From HGM12669 sp048527645 (GTDB taxonomy: Bacteria > Bacillota > Clostridia > Oscillospirales > CAG-272): a stretch of 5,636 nucleotides of DNA. The stretch spans positions 1-5,636 of the forward strand of contig DBGFNI010000162.1 in the NCBI GenBank assembly GCA_048527645.1. The letters are read 5' to 3'. The position numbers were made by a program, and so were the translations under genes. Shown here one piece after another: positions 4,814 to 5,636 of the stretch. Position 1 is the stretch's first letter. Every line of letters starts with the position of its first letter. The notes beneath the pieces are model-generated. The model saw only the letters and a list, made by a program, of their open reading frames with translations. It was not told the DNA's origin and made no database searches.

Positions 4814-5636
4814 TTATTGCTTTCCCTCGTGGGTCATTTTCAGATACGCATTGATAAAGCCGTCAATTTCGCCGTCCATCACGGCATTGATGTTAACCTC
4901 TTCATAGCCGGTTCGGGTGTCCTTGGCAAGCGTGTAGGGCATAAATACATAGGATCGGATCTGCGCGCCCCACTCGATGTTCGCCTTTTCTCCCTTGATG
5001 TCCTCGATTTTGTCCAAATGCTCGCGCTCCTTGATCTCCATCAGCTTTGCCTTGAGCATTTTCAGCGCGGTTTCCTTATTTTGCAGCTGGCTGCGCTCGG
5101 TCTGACAGCCCACCACGATTCCGGTCGGCTTGTGCACAATCCGAATGGCGGAGGAGGTCTTGTTAATGTGCTGGCCGCCCGCGCCGCTGGACTTGTGCGC
5201 CGTGACCTCGATATCCTCTTCACGGATGTCGATCTGAATGTTGTCATCCATTTCCGGCATAACCTCAACCGAGGCAAAGGAGGTGTGCCGTCTGCCGGAC
5301 GCGTCAAACGGTGAAATGCGCACCAAGCGGTGCACGCCGTTTTCCCCTTTCAGATATCCGTAGGCATTTTCTCCCTCGATCATGATGGTGGCGCTTTTCA
5401 GCCCCGCCTCATCTCCGTCCAGCCAGTCAACCAGTTTGACCTGATATCCATGCTTTTCTCCCCAACGGGTATACATACGGTACAGCAGCTGTGCCCAGTC
5501 CTGCGCCTCCGTGCCGCCCGCGCCGGGATGGAGGGATAGAATCGCATTGTTGCGGTCATACTCGCCGGAAAGCAGCGTCTCAAGCCGCATTTTTTCTTCC
5601 AACTGTGCAATGCGCTCCGTTTCCGCCAGCACCTCG
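4814..5636 (-). CDS. prfB: Peptide chain release factor 2 (partial, N-terminus beyond window)
   Basis: RF2 recognises UGA and UAA stop codons in the ribosomal A site and triggers hydrolysis of peptidyl-tRNA. The 273 residues present cover about three quarters of a usual RF2 (about 365). The first 90 or so residues lie beyond the right edge, so the apparent start at 5632 (a GTG) is internal. Motifs in order are SGEYD and GAGGTEAQDWAQLLYRMY in the central domain, the RF2-specific anticodon SPF within RISPFDASGRRHTSF (SPF at 5306-5314), and the catalytic GGQ in SSGAGGQHINKTSSAIRI (GGQ codons at 5171-5179). The conserved IRSYVFMPYTLAKDTRTGYE lies near the C-terminus. SPF rather than PxT separates it from RF1. 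The +1 frameshift site common in prfB genes would lie near codon 25 and cannot be judged here. It ends in TAA at 4814-4816, upstream of the small membrane protein gene on the same strand. Confidence 0.97.
   Translation of the reverse strand, partial: EVLAETERIAQLEEKMRLETLLSGEYDRNNAILSLHPGAGGTEAQDWAQLLYRMYTRWGEKHGYQVKLVDWLDGDEAGLKSATIMIEGENAYGYLKGENGVHRLVRISPFDASGRRHTSFASVEVMPEMDDNIQIDIREEDIEVTAHKSSGAGGQHINKTSSAIRIVHKPTGIVVGCQTERSQLQNKETALKMLKAKLMEIKEREHLDKIEDIKGEKANIEWGAQIRSYVFMPYTLAKDTRTGYEEVNINAVMDGEIDGFINAYLKMTHEGKQ

Noticed and set aside
4655..5314. Plus-strand open frame of 219 codons opposite prfB and the small gene
   Set aside because: It is antisense to a certain prfB and resembles no known protein; it is a by-product of the codon composition of prfB.
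5630..5632. GTG at 5632 as the start of prfB
   Set aside because: The frame stays open to the window edge and the product would lack about 90 residues of a normal RF2, so this is an internal Val codon.

Overview
The window looks like chromosomal DNA from an endospore-forming member of the Bacillota, most likely the class Clostridia. The evidence is a complete sporulation anti-sigma module (spoIIAA-spoIIAB-sigF), an SLH-domain surface protein with a Gram-positive signal peptide, and strong GGAGG-type ribosome binding sites. The fairly GC-rich coding style resembles gut Oscillospirales, but this finer placement is inference. Nearly all the DNA is coding, and I see no mobile element, CRISPR array, tRNA or rRNA.

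Left block (1-1616, minus strand): the spoIIA operon reads leftward as spoIIAA, spoIIAB, sigF. The last gene runs off the left edge. The genes are tightly coupled (2-nt gap, then 23-nt overlap), and a sigma-H-like promoter lies upstream of spoIIAA. SpoIIAB is an anti-sigma factor and kinase that holds sigma-F. Unphosphorylated SpoIIAA releases sigma-F in the forespore, and SpoIIAB inactivates SpoIIAA by phosphorylating a serine.

Middle block (about 1680-4355, plus strand): a polytopic MOP-superfamily polysaccharide flippase is transcribed divergently from spoIIA. It is followed by a secreted protein with three SLH repeats, which has its own extended -10 promoter and a good ribosome binding site. 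SLH repeats bind secondary cell-wall polysaccharide, so the two genes may both serve the cell envelope, but this link is inferred. A strong 15-bp bidirectional terminator closes this block.

Right block (4383-5636, minus strand): prfB (release factor 2, cut at its N-terminus by the right edge) is followed 38 nt downstream by a small two-helix membrane protein with an acidic, four-cysteine tail. The two are probably co-transcribed and end at the shared terminator.

Most of the window is ordinary, recognisable core-genome content. I did not find a clear undescribed system. The least explained parts are the small cysteine-tailed membrane protein, the N-terminal domain of the SLH protein, and a pair of TGACAAA repeats at the SLH gene promoter.
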